Shown: piece by piece, positions 36,858 through 47,230 of the stretch
Layout of the letters: each line of letters starts with the position of its first letter
Numbering within the stretch: position 1 is the first letter of the stretch
Origin: Solirubrobacter sp963736505
GTDB lineage: Bacteria > Actinomycetota > Thermoleophilia > Solirubrobacterales > Solirubrobacteraceae
NCBI GenBank assembly: GCA_963736505.1
Contig: CAVTOZ010000002.1
Location: 1 to 64,000, forward strand
Direction: 5' to 3'
Length of the DNA stretch: 64,000 bases
The notes under the pieces: model-generated
Told to the model about the DNA's origin: nothing
Database searches by the model: none
The model's input: only the letters and a program-made list of their open reading frames with translations
Made by a program: the position numbers and the translations under genes

Positions 36858-39481
36858 CGCGGCGTGTCCATGTCGCCTGGAGAGTCGACGGGAACCAGCA
36901 GCGCCTGACGAACGGTTCCTCCGCGGACGCGCAGGCCGTGGGTCCGCACCCAGTACGCGTCGGCGTCGCTGTCCACGACATGGCGGTGGAGGTCCACCTC
37001 GAGCGCGCCGCACGGCGCCGAAGGGCCAGCTTCACGCGTTTCCAGACCAACTGCGTCGAGCTGTTCGCGCAACCGGAAGTAGCCCGCCAGCAGATCGTCG
37101 ATAGCGGCGAGTGAGGGCGCAAGCCGGTCGGCGAGCTGCTCGAGCGCGGTCAGGTCCGCATGCGCAGACTTGGCCTGAAGCTCCTCGACCCGTCGCCTGC
37201 GAAAGCTGAGCAGCCGCTGCACCGCGGACAGCGCGGCCGAGACGGCGTCTGCCGGCAACTCCGAGGCCACACCGTCGAATCCGTCCAGCGGCTGCATCGC
37301 GACGAGCGCGTCGACCCGCATCAGTGCCGACCGCGCGTCGCGCCCCGCGATATCGAGGAGCGCCCCGGTCAGCTCAAGACGAGCGTCTGTCACGGTCCGC
37401 TCCGCCCACCTCGACCACACGCGCTGTTCGACTTCAGGCGGCATGCGGCCGAGCGACTTCCCGGGATCCTTTTCGACCGCGTCGACGATCGCGTCCACGA
37501 CCAGTGACAGATCTGGCTCCAGCGCCGAGCGGACTCCGGCCGCCACCCCGCGAGGAGAGAGGATCAGCTGCCCGAGCTCGCTGCCGATCCGTCCGATCAC
37601 GTCGACCGGCGGATTGGCGCTCAGTGATATGCGAGCATCGGGATCGTCGGCCTGCACGAACTCAGGGAATCGCTCGACCAGCGACATCCGGAAGGCTCGC
37701 GCTTCCTCGTTGGACTCGACCTCGGCCGGCAGCCCTGCGCTCTCGATCGCACGACGGATTGCGTCGAGCTGCTCGACCAGCACGTCGTTGCCGGCGGCAG
37801 ATGCTAGTGCCTCGTCAATCGCGCCCGTCACGCGGCCCCGCTGGCGCGTGAGCTGCTCCGTTCCGTCGACCGCCCCTAGCCGCTCGAGTTCAGCGTGAGT
37901 CGAGCGCAGACCCGCGAGCGTCGCGTCCAGCAACTCTCGCGCCGGCCCGTCCCCCGCGGTGGAGCCGACCGCTGCGACGAGCCGAGGATCTTCCACCACC
38001 AAGCGCGCGATAGCCTCACGGCGCGCCTGTACGAGCGTCGTGGGCGCCGCGGCAAGAAGGAGCGCATGCAGCCGGGGGACTCGCGCGGCCGGCTCGGCAT
38101 GCAGCGCGACAAGAGCGTCACGGGCATCCTCCGGGCCGAGATCCGCTACGACGTCGAGGTGTGCGATGAGTGCCTGAGCGGCGACCGGATGCGTCGCGAG
38201 CGCAGCCGCCGCGGCGACTAGCTCCCCTGCGGCTGCGCTCGCACGCAGCATCGCCCCCACCGCCACCGCCAACGTCTCGCTGTCAGCCCCGAGGCCCGCG
38301 GCCGCCGTCTCGAGCCACTGCGGCAACTCGGAAACCGGCGCTTCGGGAGCCGGCTCAGCACTGTGGCACGGCGCTCCTGCGCATCCTCCGAACCTGCCGC
38401 GGCCCATTCGAGCAGGCGGTCGCCGGACACGAGCCGGTCGACCGGCTGGCCTGGAGGCAGCGCCAGGTAGATCGATCGCCGGTGCGACGGGGCGATGTCG
38501 TGGGCCGCGGCAAGAATTCGGCGAACGGTCGATGCGTCGAGCCCGGCCTCGAGCAGCGTGAGCGCGGCAACGACCCTGATCTCGCCGGCCGACGCCGTGA
38601 GGCAGTTCTCGATCACTCTGCGGCGCTCGGCACGCGCATCCGGCTCGCCCGCGCGAAGGGCACCGAGCGCCAAGACGACCCGGTCGACACGAGTCTCCCG
38701 GTGCTCGGGCCGCAGCACGCGGTCGACGTAGCGGAGCCGCACGTCATCGTCGACCGCTAGGAGAACCGGCTCGATGTCGGCTGCAGGCCGACGCATCAAC
38801 AGCTCCTCGGCGCGCTCGCGCATCGCTGGGTGGACCAGCACGCCCGACACGAGCAGCGTGTCGTACACGGTGTTTCGTACGACGATGTCGTGCTCGCTCT
38901 GAGAGTTCGCCTGCAGCGCGTCACGCGCCTCGCCGTCGAGCTGCTCCAGCGCCTGCGCGACTGCCACCGCCGCAGGGTCACCCTTCTCAGCGCCGCGCAT
39001 CGGTTCCAGCTGCGGAGCGTCTGCGAGCAGCACAGAGAAACCGAGCTCGCGCGTCTCGAAGCGCCGGCCACAGTTCTCGCTTGCCTTCGCGCACGACGGC
39101 GCAGCCCTCGTCGACTGCCGCGACCAGCGCGCCCGCCGCACGCGCTGCGACGCCCACGTCGTCGTCGCGAGCTCCAAGCGAGCGTCCCAGCGCGAACGCC
39201 GCCTCGGGTCCCCCAAGCCGCGCGAGCAGCTCCACGGTGGGCGACGCGACGCGTGGGCGCTGCCGCCGGGTAACCCGCGCGAGCGCCGCGATGTCTGCGC
39301 GGTTGGCACGCTCCACGACCGCGTCGAGCACTGCCAGCCGCGCGGCGTCGTTGAGCTCCGTGCTTCCCAGCAGCGGCACGAGTTCGGCGACCGCGCGCTG
39401 CTCGAGGGCCGCCCTCGCCCGCGGAGGCCCGGTCCGACCCTCTTCGAGGCCGCGCAGCGCTGCGATGATCTCGTCGGTCAT
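36854..39481 (-). pseudogene. Large HEAT-like helical protein between helicase and Hsp70 genes, frameshifted
   Basis: About 875 residues. ATG 39481 overlaps the RecD-like stop and its own stop overlaps the Hsp70 start. The N-terminal two thirds consist of tandem antiparallel helices of HEAT type (AVAELVPLLGSTELNDAARL; DEIIAALRGLEEGRTGPPRA; RVVAALTLLEAGLDASTVRR). The C-terminal third is helical/coiled coil (VSAALSAVQRLLSFRRRRVE; DLTALEQLADRLAPSLAAID), ending in a beta-rich segment (WVRTHGLRVRGGTVRQALLV). Frameshifts lie near 39060 and 38370. No catalytic motif. It is a likely scaffold or adaptor for the Hsp70 protein. Confidence 0.65.
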
Positions 39482-42400
39482 GCTCGATCGCTCGTGCGTG
39501 ACCCTGCGACCTGGAACACGAGCCGCGCCAACTGCTCGATCGCGAGCGCATCGATCCCGCCGCGATCGTGACGCTCGGTCGAACAGACGAGCACGCCGTC
39601 GGAGCCTCCGCCGTCCTCGAACGGGAGGATGCCGTGCTCCGCGTACCAGCGCTGCTTCGAATCCCAGTCGGCGCGATACCCGGCGAGGTCCAGCATGCCG
39701 AGGTGCTCCCAGTACACCGGCGGACGACCCGGCCGGCGAATCGTGAAGTCCGGCAGTCGCGACGTGCCGTCCGGCATCTTCAGCGCGCATTCGTAGCCGT
39801 AGCTGATCCCGAGCGACCGCAGCGTGTTCGCGACGATCACCTCGGACTTCGAGCGCACGAGCTCGTCGCCCGCCGTCCGGTGCACGTGCGACCCGTCGAC
39901 GACGTCGCCCTCCGGAGTGGTGAACGGGTCGGCCGGCCGGAACAGGCACGTCAGGCGTCGGGCCGTCTCCGACCGCGACGGCGAGGCGAATAGGCGAAGG
40001 TTCGCCGCGTCGCCCTGCTTGAGCACGACGATCCGTTCGCGGTGGCGCGTCAGCGCGGTGTACAGCAGTTCAGGGGACAGCAGCGGGCAGGGGTCGGGAA
40101 CGACGACGAACGTGATGCCGAACTGCGAGCCTTGCGCCTTGTGCACCGTGACCGCATAGGCAACCTCCAGCAGCTCCCCTCGATCGTTCTCGGAATTGAG
40201 ATCCGACTCCCAGAACGTGAACTGGACGCCTGGCTGGCTTGAGAACTCGATCTTCAGGCCCTTGGGAGGCTTGCCGGCCGAGAACACCGCGATTCCGATC
40301 TCCCCGTTGGCCACTTCCCCGTCACGCTTCTTGCGATCGTCGACGATCCACGCCTCGCGCCGGTGATTGGAGAGACACATGACTTTGTCGTTGAACAGCA
40401 CCTCGTCAGCGCCCATCGGCGACGGCAGCTTCCGCGAGCGGCGGGCGGCGGTCGCGTCGCCGGCCCTCCATGTCTGACGAACCCTGCGATTGAGACCGAC
40501 GACGCCGCCCGGCCGCGAACGGACAGGACTGAGGATCTGCCAGCGCTCTGCACCCGCTCCGGCGCGTCCCCAGTCAAAGCGCGGTCGGCCCTCATGCGTC
40601 CCCGGCAGCTCCGAGCGAGCACATCAGCGCTGCGGCGTCGCGGGGGTGAAGTCCGAGCTCGTCGCACGAGCACAGGTAGTCGAGAGCTTGCGATGCAGAT
40701 CCTCCTCGTCCTCCCAGGTCACCAGATCGAGGGTGTGATCGCCTGAGCCTTGGATCACGCGCGCGAGGGCCTCGTCGGCCGCTGGAAGCGCGGCGTCGAT
40801 CGAGAACAGCGACGCCACGGCGATGTCGTCCCGGACTACGTCGGCGTCGGCCCCGCGAGGAAGCAGACGCCGACCGATCGTCAGCTCCGCGACGTTCCCT
40901 CCGCCGCCACCGGAGTCGCGCAGGTACGCGACAAGGTCGGCGAACGGGCGGCCCGGCGCCGATCGGAGGTAGCTGCCGCGGATCACCGCAGAGGACAAGC
41001 CGGTCGACATCGGCGACCGCATCGATAACTGCGGCGAGCATCTCCTCGGTCAGCATCGACGCCTCGTCGATCACGACCGTCCGGGCGCCCCGCTCGACAG
41101 GGGATCCCGGAGCCATGCAGTAGCCCGTCTCCCAGTGCCACCGATGCGGGCGTAGGAACTGCGCGAGGGTCTGAGCCCTGGCTCCGACCTTGTCGCCGAG
41201 CTGGACCCTGGCCTTGCCGGTCGGCGCGAGCAGGATCACGCCGCCCGCGTTCACCTCCGGGTTCGACGCACAACGCCTCGAGCATCGTCGTCTTGCCGGT
41301 GCCCGCCGGACCGACCAGCGCGGCGACACGCGAGGTCGCGAGAACCTGAACGGCCGCGGTCTTCTCAGCGCGCGCACGTTCCTCCTCTGCGCGTTCCCGC
41401 GTCCCGCCCGGCATCGGCCGGTCGATCGCGCGATCGATCGCATCGCGCCAATTCCAGGCGGCCGGGAGCGGCCCCTCATCGATCCGCCGGCGAACCTCAG
41501 CCGCGATCCGGTCGGTCGCAGCGGCCAGCCGGTCGAGCTGCCAGCCACGACCTCGATCGCGCGCGAGCGGCGCTCGATCAGCAGTGGCGAGAACTCGTCA
41601 ATGGCGATCTCGAACACGTCGGTCGGCGGGTCGCAACGGGGCGTGACGTCGAGGTCTGCCAGGCGCTTGCGCAGCCCGGGCTCATCGAGAATCGTGTGCC
41701 CTGACGCTCGGCGGCGCGCTCAAGAACATGCACGCACGCCGCGCGCACGCGGCGATCGTCGCCGGCTTCCGTGATCGGCCCAGGGAGCGGATCGGCGGCG
41801 AGCGCGTTCCGCGACGCTGCATCCTGCGAGAACAGGCCGCGGTCGATCGTCGTGAAGCTGACCGCGTCGATGTGGCCTCGATCGGCCTCGAACAGACGGT
41901 ACGGGTTCTCGATCACGTCGCCCGGTGCGAGCCGGTCACGATCGAAGAGACGGCGGGCTTGGTCGACGCTCAGTGCGAAACGAGACATCACCCGCAGTTG
42001 CTGGTAGGCGCTCGGGGTCGGCTACAAGGCGGGTCCAGGCTTTGCCCGCCGTCCGCCCAACCAGCCCCGCGGCGGGACCCTGCAAGGCTACGCCAGCCTC
42101 GATCGCTCGCCCGATCGCCGGCCAGGGATTGCACTGCTCCTCGCCGAGGCCCTCCATCACGCGATGGGCGATCACGGGGCCGCGCTCGAGCCCTGCTGCC
42201 GCGAGCATCGCGCCAAGACCGGGGTACGGTCCTCTCGCCTCCCACGCGTCGGCCAGCCGGTCGGCGACCCATGCTGAGGCGGCCTCCCAGGGGCCGTCGA
42301 TCACTCTCGGCAGGAGGTCCAGAACGCGCGCCAGCTCGACCAGCGCCCCGATTGCTCCGTCGTGACCGACTAGCTCGGTGACATAGGAGAAATCGTCGAA

Positions 42401-43246
42401 GTGCTCACCGGGGGCGAGTGCGACGAACGGCTGCAGGTCGGCGCCCCGGAGCTCGGGACTCGCCAAGAGCTGCTGGTACGGAAGCAGGAACCCGTCCTGG
42501 AACGAGGGTCGGATCGAGTGCAGGACAGCGCGCTCCCACATGATCGACCGAAGCGGCCCGTCGGCCTTGTAGTTCCACTCGACGACTGGCCGCACCGTCG
42601 TCCACGAACCCGGCGCCGACAAGGATCCGCGCTCCCGGAGCGCGGCTCCTCAAGCAGCGGGACGTCCTTGGCGTAGAGAAAGACGAGCGACTTCCGCGCG
42701 TGCAGCGACGAGAAGAACGAATCCAATAGGGCGAGCTGGTTCTCGCGATCCTGGATCCAGTCGCTCTCGAACTCCATTAGCGCGTCGGCGCGCTCCTCGA
42801 GTGCGTCATCGATCTCGATGCCCCAGGTCCGGGCAAGCCGGGCGTGCGCCATCCGCGCCGCGCATCACCCAGCGAAACGGCGTCGCCTCGAGGCTGTAGG
42901 CCGGCATCCGCTGCGTCGTCGTGTCGAAATGACCGTGCGATGGGCTGTTGAAGCGCGCATACGCGTGATCGCGGCTGAGGCTAAACGGCTTCGGGCGCAT
43001 GAAACCGGCCCGCTCGAGCGCGCAGGGCGGGATCCTGTCCTCGTCCTCGAGCTCGTCCCAGCGACGGCCGGCGTCCTCCGACTCGAGCTCCGCGAGCTTG
43101 TTCTCCTTGATGTTCTTCAGCACCGTGCAGGCGTGGTTCTCGGCCGGTGCGCGGCAGATCCGCCCGGTCCAGTCCGTGTCGTGCCACGGAACGCGAACCG
43201 AAAGGTGTGAGAACGGGAGGCGGACGGCTCCGGGAGACAGGCTCAC
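39478..43246 (-). pseudogene. RecD2-like helicase with N-terminal unknown domain and C-terminal nuclease-like domain, frameshifted
   Basis: About 1255 residues from GTG 43246, which overlaps an upstream stop (GTGA). The N-terminal 420 residues are unassigned (GAVRLPFSHLSVRVPWHDTD; PFRWVMRG; EFESDWIQDRENQLALLDSF). A RecD2-like linker follows (SRFALSVDQARRLFDRDRLA; DVIENPYRLFEADRG), then Walker A LVGPAGTGKTTML (about 41300), TVVIDEASMLTEEML and VLCGDPRQLPPIGAG. The last 312 residues are clean and hold VAYAVTVHKAQGSQFGITFV, LLYTALTRHRERIVVL and a nuclease-like tail: SKSEVIVANTL, LPDFTI and VYWEHLG with YRADWDSKQRWYAEHGI. At least five frameshifts lie between 42830 and 40430. Confidence 0.75.
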
Positions 43247-43660
43247 GAGTCGGCTCCTAACTCGGGCGGCGAGGACGTGAGGGATGGTCGGTTCGCATCA
43301 GTAGGTCCTGACATCCGTGCTCTAGCGAGCGCGCGCCCGACCCTCTCGGCTGGGCGCCCACGCCGGTGAGAGGTCGGGCGTCGCGCGGCGGCGATCCTCG
43401 TCGCTTCCTCGAAGAGTCGATCGCGGCGTGAACGAAAGGGCATCCATGTTCGATAAGCGCTCCGTATTTGCCGTCCGTGGGTGCTTCGTGGACCATAGAG
43501 GCTATGCCGCATCCGCGGACTATCGGCATACCGATGCCTGCGATCAGCAACGGGACCGGCGGAGCAAACGGGCAGCGCTCAAGTCGTCTGGACACGGCAC
43601 TGGCGCTCCGGCAGACCAGGCGCGTTCCGCTATTCAGGAGGTGCCCTCCGGGGCACAATC
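43243..43660 (-). other. Possible small broken gene heading the Hsp70/helicase operon
   Basis: A minus-strand frame stops at 43243 and overlaps the GTG start of the RecD-like gene (GTGA), the same coupling used between all later genes of the operon. Two frames contain plausible protein: MVHEAPTDGKYGALIEHGCP near 43495-43435 and RDRLFEEATRIAAARRP near 43430-43380. No start, length or family can be fixed. Confidence 0.3.
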
Positions 43661-44057
43661 CTGAACCCTAGGACTTCCGAGACTTGAGCACTGGACGGTT
43701 CTGACTGATGTGGCGCAAGCGCCCCGGTCACGACAGTGTCCGGAGCGCTGACGTTGTTCGCGGTCCAACAGCCTTGCTCTACATAGAGGGCAAAGCCAGA
43801 ATCCTCAGGCGTCGATGAGCGTACCGGCTGCGTGTCGGATGCATGATCCATTCTGACTCAGGGCCGGGTGAAGCGGAGTGATCCGCGCTGGAGGCTACGG
43901 TCGGGACCGTTGCGAGGAGCCTCCGATCAAGCTGTGGCAAGACGATGCGCCAGGGCTTTGCGCGCGTCGGCAGCCGATGAACTCATCGGCGTCAGCGTCG
44001 CGGTCCGCGCCCCTCGCTCGGCGTTCCCGAGCCGGACGAAGATGGGCCTCCCCGAGG
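43661..44057. other. Intergenic region, no supported gene
   Basis: About 400 bases between the operon head and protein P copy 2. I see no RNA gene or clear repeat. It should hold the promoter of the minus-strand operon, but no convincing -35/-10 pair stands out. Confidence 0.4.
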
Positions 44058-44468
44058 ATGGACAGCTGCGCCAAGCTGGTCGCCGTGGGGCGCGACCTCG
44101 AGCACGACATCAAGGCGCTCGCCGAGCGGGTTCGTGCCGACCGTGCGCTTGCCATCGAGCTGTACGGCGGTCTCTGCAACGGGTCGTGGCGACACGACGA
44201 CGGCACGAACTGGCTCGGTGGCACGTGGCGCGCCGTCGCCGGCGTAGTCGCGGATCTGCGTGGTCGCGGCGAGGACTATTTGGACTTCTACTGCTCGGGT
44301 GGTGAGGGCGAGATCACCCGTCGCGTAGCGGCAGCGATGGACGCGCTCGGGTGGCATGGCGAGGGTCACGGCGCGCGATTGCGCAAGGTCGACTTCGCGA
44401 CGGGGATCGTCGAGGTGCTCGGAGACGACGGCGGGTGGGCCGTCGAGTCTCGCGGCACAACTAGCTGA
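44058..44468 (+). CDS. Unknown protein P, copy 2
   Basis: 136 residues from ATG 44058 (MDSCAKLVAVGRDLEHDIKA). Highly similar to copy 1 at 17661-18044: shared blocks include CNGSWRHDDGTNWLGGTWRA, DFYCSGGEGEIT and AAMDALGWHGEGHGARLRK. Function unknown. It marks the right end of the defence-type block, just before the toxin-antitoxin-like pair and tRNA-Thr. Confidence 0.7.
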   Translation: MDSCAKLVAVGRDLEHDIKALAERVRADRALAIELYGGLCNGSWRHDDGTNWLGGTWRAVAGVVADLRGRGEDYLDFYCSGGEGEITRRVAAAMDALGWHGEGHGARLRKVDFATGIVEVLGDDGGWAVESRGTTS

Positions 44469-44475
44469 TGATCGC

Positions 44476-44748
44476 TCAGGCGCCGGCGAGCGCGGGGCCG
44501 AGCACGGCCGCGGTGATCGTTTCGGGCAGCGTGATCCGGATCGATCCGTTCTCGTCCAGCAGGCGGCGCGCATTGACGATCGTGATCCCGACGAGTTCGC
44601 CGTCGGCGTCGTAGCGGACGGCGTGCCCCTCGGGCGTCTCGTCGAAGTCGACCGCGCGCGCAGGGTCCCCTGCGGCCATGTAGAGCACGTCGGCGTCGGC
44701 GTCGTAGTCGACGCGGTCGAAGTCGGTGTTGGCGACGCGGATGGTCAT
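44476..44748 (-). CDS. DUF2283-domain protein, probable antitoxin
   Basis: 90 residues (MTIRVANTDFDRVDYDADAD; VLYMAAGDPARAVDFDETPE; GHAVRYDADGELVGITIVNA). The small beta-rich DUF2283 fold is usual in antitoxins paired with RelE/BrnT/DUF4258-type nucleases. ATG 44748 overlaps the stop of the upstream gene by four bases, so the two are coupled. Confidence 0.75.
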   Translation of the reverse strand: MTIRVANTDFDRVDYDADADVLYMAAGDPARAVDFDETPEGHAVRYDADGELVGITIVNARRLLDENGSIRITLPETITAAVLGPALAGA

Positions 44749-45029
44749 GGCATCGAGCGGCGGGCGAACGCAGTAATGATGAACCCGCGACCTCCATCGT
44801 AGGCCACGACGACCTTGAGAAACCGGCTAGGTCCGGCGCCCTCGAGGTAGAACCATTCCTCGCCCTGACGTCGACCCGCCAGCCGATGCGAAGGCCGACG
44901 AGTCGCGTCCATGATCGCCAGGAGGTGCGGCGCCAGTTCCGGATGACCGCTGATGATGTGCGCCCACCGCTCGTCCGAGAGCTCCACCAGGCGACCATCA
45001 ACGTCGAGATTCTTCGCGACCGTGGCCAT
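44745..45029 (-). CDS. Putative RNase toxin of the PBECR/RelE-like group
   Basis: 94 residues from ATG 45029. Sequence features fit small EndoU/RelE-like nucleases: LSDERWAHIISGHPELAPHL with a His, EEWFYLEGAGPSRFLKVVVA and YDGGRGFIITAFARR with a C-terminal aromatic/Arg patch. The frame is intact, and the DUF2283 gene downstream overlaps it. The pair lies between the island and the tRNA-Thr gene. Exact family is uncertain. Confidence 0.55.
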   Translation of the reverse strand: MATVAKNLDVDGRLVELSDERWAHIISGHPELAPHLLAIMDATRRPSHRLAGRRQGEEWFYLEGAGPSRFLKVVVAYDGGRGFIITAFARRSMP

Positions 45030-45075
45030 CACTGTCGAAGCTATCGCGGCCGGTGGACGAATCCCCTGCAAACGA

Positions 45076-45254
<179 letters not shown>

Positions 45255-45303
45255 GCGTCGCCGCCTAAAGGGCGGTGGGCCATCGTAACAGCCGCCTTCT
45301 GGA

Positions 45304-47160
45304 TCAGGTGCCGTGCAGGGCGACCGTTCCGTGGGCGGTCGTGGTCTTCGTTCCGGTGTCGTAGGACGCCGTCGCCGTGGCCGTGAGGCGGCCGTGGGCG
45401 TGGTGGAGGAGCTTCAGGGCGGCGCTGTTGAGCGTGAGCGTGACGTGGCTGGTGCCGACGTCGATGTACGAGAACGGGGCCGTACCGAGCACAGTCGTCG
45501 TCTTGCGGGTCTTGCGCTTGCTCCCGTGGCCGGTCGTCCGGGACACCGTCGCGGTCAGCTTGAGCGTGCCGCTGCAGGGGTTCTTGGCGCACGCGACCTT
45601 GATCGAGACCGTGTGCTTCTTCGAGACCTTGATGGTCTGGCGGGCGATCGTCATGGCGCTCGAGTAGTCCGTCGAGGTCGATCCGTAGTCGCCGTAGCCG
45701 TAGGAACCGTAGGAGCCGTAGTCGTAGCCGCCGTAGCCGCCGTCGCTCGGGGAGCCGCCGCCGGCGACCCCGCCGGCCGGGACAGCAGTGGTGAACGTGT
45801 ACGGGCGCATCGGCAGCTCGAAGTCGCGCCCGGAGCCGGTGCGGATCGACCGGCAGTCGCCGGTCGTGCCGTGCGGCTCGCAGACGGCGAGCACGTAGGT
45901 GCCGGCCGTGGGCGGGTGGAGCGTGACGGTTCCCGCGCTTCCGGGTGACACCGTCCCGCTGTCGACCGGCGCCGCCTGCGTGAAGGTCGTGTCAGTCGTT
46001 CCGGCCGCATAGATGTCGAACTCCACGCCGACGCTGTCCGGCGGCGTGACGGTGAACTGGAGGCCGGCGGCGCCGAGGCTCACGTTCCAGAAATCGGTCG
46101 CGTTGCCGCCGCCGGCCTCGCACGCGCCTGGGGTCAGGCCCGGCGCCGCCGCGATCGTGACACCGGCGCGGGTCTCGCCCGCCGCGCAGTCGGCACCGAC
46201 ACCGATCAGAGAGGAGGAGAACGCGTACGGCGGCATCGGCACCACGAAGCGGCGCGCGCCCCCGGTCTGGATCTCGCGGCAGTCGGGCGGATCGACGTCG
46301 TCGGCCGGCGCGCACGCTGCGAGCACGAACGTGCCGGTGTACGGGGCCTGGAGCGTGACCACCTGACCGGCTCCGCCGCTGCCGCTCCAAGCCGCAAGCG
46401 TCGTGTCGACGGGAGGCGCCTGGGTGAACGTCGCGTCGCTGGTCCCCGGGGCGTAGAGGTTGAGCTCGATCGTCCCGTCCGACGGCGGATAGACGGTGAA
46501 CTGGAGCTGGTCGCCGCCGTTCAACCCGACGGTCCAGAAGTCGATCGGGTTCGCCCCGCCGGAGCCGCATCCGCCCATCGCCAACGCCGCGGCCGAGGCG
46601 ATGGTCCGCGAAGCGCGGACCTCGGACGCCGCGCAGTCCTGCGTGATGCCGCCGCCCACGAGCGAGGGCGTGAGTGCGTACGCGCCCATCGGCTTCACCA
46701 TGTTGCTCGGGGTGGTGACAGTCTGGCGGCAGTCGCCGCGGTCGTCGAGGAAGTCCGTCGGCTCGCAGGCCGCCAGCACGTACGTGCCGGTGTACGGCGC
46801 CTGCACCGTGATCGCCTGCGGCGAACCTCCGTACGGCGGCGTCGTCGTCGCCATGTCCACGGGTGGCGTGCGAGTGAACGACGCGTCGGTCGTCCCCGGC
46901 GCGTAGAGATCGAACTCGTAGTCGGAGCAGCCGCTGCTGCAGGCCGCCGGGTCCACGCTGAGCTGCAGCTTCTCGCCGCCGCGCAGTGCGACCGAGTAGA
47001 AGTCGGCCGCGTTGGAACCGCCGCCGCTGACGCGGGCGCCCATGCTGAGCGCAGGCGCCCCGGCGATCGTCGGCGAGGCCGCGAAGGATGCGGGGGCGAT
47101 CGCCAGCCACATGAGGATCGTCGCCGCGACGGCCCACATGCTCCTCGCAACGCGTTGCAC
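45304..47160 (-). CDS. Secreted protein with three tandem beta domains and a Gly/Tyr-rich linker
   Basis: 618 residues. A signal peptide covers residues 1-28 (MWAVAATILMWLAIAPASFA). Three tandem repeats of about 130 residues follow, each with a run such as ADFYSVALRGGEKLQLSV, DLYAPGTTDASFT, TVQAPYTGTYVLAACEP and a paired Cys in DCR. They resemble bacterial pre-peptidase-type beta domains. After about 440 comes a linker GGYDYGSYGSYGYGDYGS, then a C-terminal Ig-like domain with KVACAKNPCSGTLKL. The Cys pairs suggest disulphides outside the cell. No enzyme motif; probably an envelope or matrix protein. It is unlinked to its neighbours. Confidence 0.8.
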   Translation of the reverse strand: MQRVARSMWAVAATILMWLAIAPASFAASPTIAGAPALSMGARVSGGGSNAADFYSVALRGGEKLQLSVDPAACSSGCSDYEFDLYAPGTTDASFTRTPPVDMATTTPPYGGSPQAITVQAPYTGTYVLAACEPTDFLDDRGDCRQTVTTPSNMVKPMGAYALTPSLVGGGITQDCAASEVRASRTIASAAALAMGGCGSGGANPIDFWTVGLNGGDQLQFTVYPPSDGTIELNLYAPGTSDATFTQAPPVDTTLAAWSGSGGAGQVVTLQAPYTGTFVLAACAPADDVDPPDCREIQTGGARRFVVPMPPYAFSSSLIGVGADCAAGETRAGVTIAAAPGLTPGACEAGGGNATDFWNVSLGAAGLQFTVTPPDSVGVEFDIYAAGTTDTTFTQAAPVDSGTVSPGSAGTVTLHPPTAGTYVLAVCEPHGTTGDCRSIRTGSGRDFELPMRPYTFTTAVPAGGVAGGGSPSDGGYGGYDYGSYGSYGYGDYGSTSTDYSSAMTIARQTIKVSKKHTVSIKVACAKNPCSGTLKLTATVSRTTGHGSKRKTRKTTTVLGTAPFSYIDVGTSHVTLTLNSAALKLLHHAHGRLTATATASYDTGTKTTTAHGTVALHGT

Positions 47161-47230
47161 GGCGAAATCACTCCCGTCGAAAGCCGACCACTGCCCGGGC
47201 GATCATCCCAGCATCGGCGTGAGAGCAGGG

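Noticed and set aside
43641..43656. Perfect hairpin GTGCCC-TCCG-GGGCAC
   Set aside because: Short, no T-run on either side and no gene ending nearby; not enough for a terminator call.
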